Source: Blasia pusilla (Eukaryota > Marchantiophyta > Marchantiopsida > Blasiales). Taken from it: a DNA stretch of 64,000 nt. A model generated the notes under the pieces. It was given only the letters and a program-made list of their open reading frames with translations. It had not been told where the DNA came from and did no database searches. This document shows, piece after piece, positions 33,531 through 64,000 of this stretch (within the stretch, counting starts at the first letter, position 1; every line of letters starts with the position of its first letter). Made by a program: the position numbers and the translations under genes. The DNA is taken from positions 806,001 through 870,000 of the forward strand of contig CM114274.1 in NCBI GenBank assembly GCA_050084515.1, given 5' to 3'.

Positions 33531-35650
33531 TCTGTGAAAAATTCCATTTGGTGGAAAATTCATGATATTTGGTTGTGACTTTTCTCACGTCTTGCTAGTT
33601 GTTCGTCATGGGGACTGTCCAAAAATCATCCAAGCCACTATAAAGCTAGCTATGAAGCGGTCATCTCTATAGCCTTATGTAAATGTGATGAAGTCAACAA
33701 CAAACATGCAAGTGTAAAGGTTGGAAGGTCATATGGGTGCTAAAAAACAAGCTTTCGTTGATTGGTTATTGAAGGTGGGAGAGGATGATGTACCTTTTGT
33801 CGTGCGCCTACTCCTCTCGAACGTCAATCTTTAGTGTTGCGTAAGTGTACATTCATTAGGAAAAGCTCTTGTTGCTGATCTACATCCAAACACACTCACA
33901 TTTTTCTGGTCTGGGCCAATCAGCATTCCAACTCTCCTAATTCTCAACTCGGCCATATGTTAAGCTTAAACTTCCTTGTTCTTAGCTTCCCAACACAAGC
34001 AAGTTTTCTGAGACTTGGGACAGACTTTCTGGATAGTCCAAGCACTTAAAACAATGTTCGCACGCCTAGCGGTTCCAACCGTCTAATGGACCTCACTTAA
34101 GCCCTAATCGTGACCCAACTAAATGAGTCGCGGGTTGGAATCCAATAGTGGCCTCCGAAGTCCACTCTATTGGATTTGGTTAGGGTTTTGAATCCCAACG
34201 CCAAACTCCTAATCTATTCTGTGCCCTTTGTTAGCCCCGCAACGCCCCAAAGTGGGATTCATGTCCTAAGCATTATTAGAGACCTTACCCCTTACTAGTA
34301 CTTATGGGGTTCTCTGCCCTCTCCCAATCTTTGGGGAAGAGGCGTTCGGGCCCATGTTTTTGGCCCTCAACTCAATTCCCCATACAGACGTTTTTGGGCA
34401 GTTTCTCATCCTTTGCTTATGTGTTTGCTAAGATCTTTCATGCATTGGAATTGACTTTGCATAAGCTTTCCAACGCCATCTTACTTGTCCCAAACGCATC
34501 TTGAGACTAAAAGTTATGGTCCAAAATATAGTCAAAACCCCAAACACTAGTCACGTTCCAAATCTGATTCTCACCTCTTTGGCAACCACTCTTCCTATAC
34601 TCGACTCCTCTCAAGTCTTGGTTCATGTTTGGTTCACGTTTCCTAGTCGCAAACATAAACGTATGAAATGCTCAACCTTATTTGTGTCTCATCTCTTGTG
34701 TCTCTTCCGTCTCTTCCAAGAGACATGTCCAATGCGCAAACAACCCTAGTGTGAGCCCGTTAGAGTTCTGATGTTCCGCTTGGTGCTCGTTTGGTTATGA
34801 GGGTCGCAATACCTTTGCATTCGTATTTGGGAGAAGACTTTCTCCGATTATCGTTTGAGATGGTTACCAATAGTAATAAGATTTGCGATCTTATTGATCT
34901 TATCTATGGAAATTCTCCTCGCCGATTCCATGACATTAACTTCTTAAGAGATACGGCTATTTTGACACCAAGAAATAGAGATGTTGAGGATATAAATATA
35001 GACATCATGTCTCAATTTTCTAGGTTGGTAATCCTTATTTTGCATATATTTTTAAAAGATTTTTTAAAAGATTTGGATATCCTTCTTCTCACTAATTCAT
35101 AATATGTTTTGTCCGCAATATATTTACCTTAGCATGGACTCTATTCCAAATGAGGGGATGAGTCATATGTATCCCATTGAATTTCTCAACACATGCTTGC
35201 CTTTTGCACTTCCTCCACATTGTTTGTTTGAAGATTTATGCATCAATCATACGAAACATGAATGGTTTATAAGGACAAGCAAACGGGGCTAGATTGGTGA
35301 TTCGTGGATTCATGCAACATTATATAGATGTTGAAATCATCATTGGGAAGAATATTGGAGATCGAATTTTTATCCTACGTATCCCGTTGACTATCGTTTT
35401 CCATTTGATATACGTAAAGTTCAATTCCTACTCTTGTATTTACGCATGGTCAATTGTACGTAGCATTATCTAGAATAGGGAAGAAAAGTTTCATACACAT
35501 TACAATCTGTAGCGATGAACATGCGAAGAAAGAAAAATTACTACATACGAAACGAGAAATATTACGTATATAAAAATTCTAGGATGAAATAAAATATTTC
35601 TACAAACACTTCTGTTTATATCATAGTTGGTATACCCGTGCATCGCATAA
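33531..35650 (+). mobile_element. Helitron remnant: C-terminal RepHel helicase region
   Basis: Broken frames give the end of a Pif1-type Helitron helicase. Before the LTR: FGCDFSHVLLVVRHGD (about 33567-33620), SSLWPYVNVMK and FVDWLLKVGEDDVPF (to 33797). After it: ICDLIDLIYGNSPRRFHD, AILTPRNRDVEDINIDIMSQF (34887-35020), SIPNEGMSHMYPIEFLN (35140-35190), LPPHCL, then ARLVIRGFMQHYIDVEIIIG (about 35290-35350). These are signature stretches of plant Helitron helicases. A weak 3'-terminal hairpin word CCCGTGCATCG lies near 35635. Rolling-circle replication would be its role. Its 5' part lies left of G1, outside the window. Confidence 0.82.
33793..34816 (+). repeat. Solo LTR of chromovirus family, diverged, inside the Helitron
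   Basis: The LTR spans 33798-34811 and is flanked by a perfect CCTTT duplication (33793-33797, 34812-34816). It is clearly more diverged from the other four copies and ends GGGTCGCAATA instead of GGGTCGCGACA. Removing it joins the two helicase parts. Confidence 0.92.
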
Positions 35651-35930
35651 GCCCCTTATTGGTTCGTACTCGATAACGTACATCACTAGACGAAGAATCT
35701 AACCCTCCTTCAAGTGAGATGCCGTAGGCACCACGGCCGTTCAAAACCCGTTTTGAAGGGCCAGAGGGTCATAAACATGCCCCCTACGGGAACGAGCAAA
35801 GCTAAAGTCCTGTTTCCGTGGAGAACCGTTGAGAGAACTGATAAGAACGCTGCGGCAATTTCGGCCATCCCCGTTTGGACCCCTCACGGGCGAGCTTTGA
35901 GCGGCCCTACTTTGGCATATGCTTTTCCTT
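35651..35930 (+). other. Upstream region of host gene
   Basis: No coding sequence supported. It includes AACCGTT at 35825-35831, a MYB-type core, of unknown relevance. Confidence 0.35.
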
Positions 35931-36298
35931 GACACGCCATCTGAATCTTACCGAAGGAGATGACGATGAACACGCTTGACAGGAGATGACGACGAAGACG
36001 TTTGTATGTACTGCCACCGTTACTTGTGCTTTCCCCTGCAATCCAGGAACCGCAGTTTGCACCGTCTGACCGAATGCTGTTGGTGTGCTTTCTGAGCCAA
36101 AGAATTTTGTCATTTTACTTGACACGCCATTTGATAGGATCTGAATCTTATTAAAGAAGATGACGATGAAGAGGATTGACGACTTCTTCCATGTACTGCC
36201 ACCGTTACGTCTGCTTTCCCCGGCACCGCTGGAACCGCAATTTGCACCGGCTGACGCAAGCAGTCGGTGTGCCTTCTGAGCCAACGAATTTTGTCGAC
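35931..36298 (+). repeat. Tandem duplication of about 185 bp just upstream of the host gene start
   Basis: Two adjacent units begin CTTGACACGCCAT (35929 and 36118) and share ATCTGAATCTTA, GATGACGATGAA, TACTGCCACCGTTAC and TTCTGAGCCAA.GAATTTTGTC in the same order. They differ by scattered substitutions and short indels. The second unit ends about 50 bases before the start codon, so this is probably promoter or 5' untranslated sequence. Confidence 0.85.
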
Positions 36299-36347
36299 AG
36301 CCGATCCCTGGATTCTTCTCGACGTCGGTGAGAGAGGAGAGAACGAG

Positions 36348-62924
<26,577 letters not shown>

Positions 62925-63374
62925 GTGCCAAAATCCTTACATCTGTATGTCATCTGGAATGAGGTGATATGGGCCGAAGCTTTAACGGGGTGTGTGATCA
63001 TATGTGTCAATGTAACAAATCAGCTAATTTGCTTTGCTGATTGCCAGTGACCTCCCTCTATTGACACATAGCAATCAAGGTACAAATAGACAGTCTCTAA
63101 TGGTGACTCACTCCATGTACCCTAAAACAAAGTGTCACTCGTTAGTGACTATGCTAGCATGGATATGACTTGCGTCTCGTTTGGTAAGGACACGAGTCTG
63201 TTCAATCAAGGGCATGCTTCAGAGGTCCTTGAGTAAATGTATGAACCACTCTGGTAAACTCAAGGCTGCAAACCTCATCTCCTGCAGTTGCTGGGTTGTT
63301 CTATTGTGAGTTGCTCTATTTCCTGCTCGGCTCCGTTTTCTATGTAGATCAGTCCACTCCTCTGATTTACAACA
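62925..63374 (+). other. Host intron 8 start and probable LTR of copia C3
   Basis: The donor GTGCCAAAAT follows exon 8. The end of an LTR is inferred at about 63374 (TTTACAACA) because a primer-site-like TGGTATCAAAACAGG follows at once. The LTR start was not fixed. Confidence 0.45.
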
Positions 63375-64000
63375 TGGTATCAAAACAGGTTGGCAGAACT
63401 TGTTGAGAATAGACGTGGGGAAGCTCCCTGAAGACTAGGTAATAAGTGAGTGGTAGAGCAAAGGAGTAAGAATTGAGTAGAGTTGTTAAAACGAATCCAC
63501 ATGCATCTAAGAGATCATAGGTCAACGATAAAGGTGAGAGAGGGTGCCAATTGTTAGAAAATGGGGGTTAAATAGTGAAAGTGTTCCGATATACTTTAAT
63601 TATTTAACGGCCATTCTGTATCAATTGGCACCTCCGGTGCCATATATCAATGAGGAAGAAGAGTGCCGAATACGATACACAACACATACTCAAATTCTAG
63701 AGGATTATGAGCATAGTTGAACGAACAATGGCAACTCTCATACCTTAATTTTTACAAGAAGAAACTCATAAAGATTATGGGTGGGGGGTTTATGCCGAGC
63801 AAGACCAACATATGTTGAAGAGTCGTCCTCCATTGCCACTTTGTTGTAGAAATTACAAAAAAAGTAGTAATGTTGAGTCAAGATTTCATGTGAAGGGTCT
63901 CACAATTGCATCGGACAAGTCTTGGTATCTCGATACATGAGCTAATCAACACATGGCTCCCAACCTTAGCATATTTTCCACTTTCCCATCTAATAATTGT
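63375..64000 (+). mobile_element. Degenerate Ty1/copia element C3, 5' part
   Basis: A primer site TGGTATCAAAAC (63375-63386) is followed by worn gag. At 63930-63970 there is a copia protease site reading WYLDT-stop-ANQHMAPNLS, where intact elements have WYLDSGA. The rest lies beyond the window. It probably sits in an intron of the host gene. Confidence 0.6.

Overview
The window is plant nuclear DNA made almost entirely of transposable elements, with one recognisable host gene. That gene (start codon 36348, last exon seen ends 62924, + strand) encodes an axonemal coiled-coil protein of the TPH-domain group, best matched to CFAP210/CCDC173. Together with plant-type copia, chromovirus, CACTA and Helitron elements, an axoneme gene points to a land plant with flagellate sperm: a fern, lycophyte, bryophyte, cycad or Ginkgo, not a flowering plant. 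The large TE-filled intron favours a large genome such as a fern, lycophyte or cycad. This is inference; the species is not identified.

Left nest (1-35650). Elements are inserted inside one another, and four of the insertions shown here carry visible target-site duplications (TSDs). A Helitron helicase remnant (33531-35650, left part outside the window) was interrupted by a Ty3/gypsy element called G1 here (<1-33530, +). G1 was interrupted by a chromodomain Ty3/gypsy element (5794-28858, -; TSD ACTGT/ACTAT). Its gag was interrupted by copia element C1 (11354-26984, -; TSD TTAAG). The C1 integrase was interrupted by a CACTA transposon (13706-24271; TSD ATT). The CACTA received a solo LTR of the chromovirus family (22865-23896; TSD CTTTT). 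G1 also carries a solo C1-type LTR (31282-31588; TSD CGAGC), and the Helitron carries another solo chromovirus LTR (33798-34811; TSD CCTTT).

Host gene and right nest (35931-62924 and on). A duplicated upstream segment precedes the gene. All eight exons found are in phase 0. The fourth intron (37934-60800, about 22.9 kb) holds copia element C2, a long (CT)n tract, LINE L1 interrupted by a second G1-family element (G2, 46355-56116, -) and by a solo chromovirus LTR (57305-58333; TSD CATAT), a 5'-truncated LINE L2, and a decayed copia fragment. Another copia (C3) begins after the last exon seen.

The most striking content is the G1/G2 family. These Ty3/gypsy elements carry, between the gag/protease region and reverse transcriptase, a C5-cytosine DNA methyltransferase domain with motifs I, II, IV, VI, VIII and X in the usual order, and after the integrase a C-terminal PHD zinc finger. 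A DNA-methylation writer and a likely histone reader are therefore encoded in one retrotransposon. Both copies also share a split direct-repeat terminal arrangement, and both have a stop codon at the glutamine of the catalytic Pro-Cys-Gln motif. All retroelement reading frames are broken, so everything here except the host gene is probably relic.
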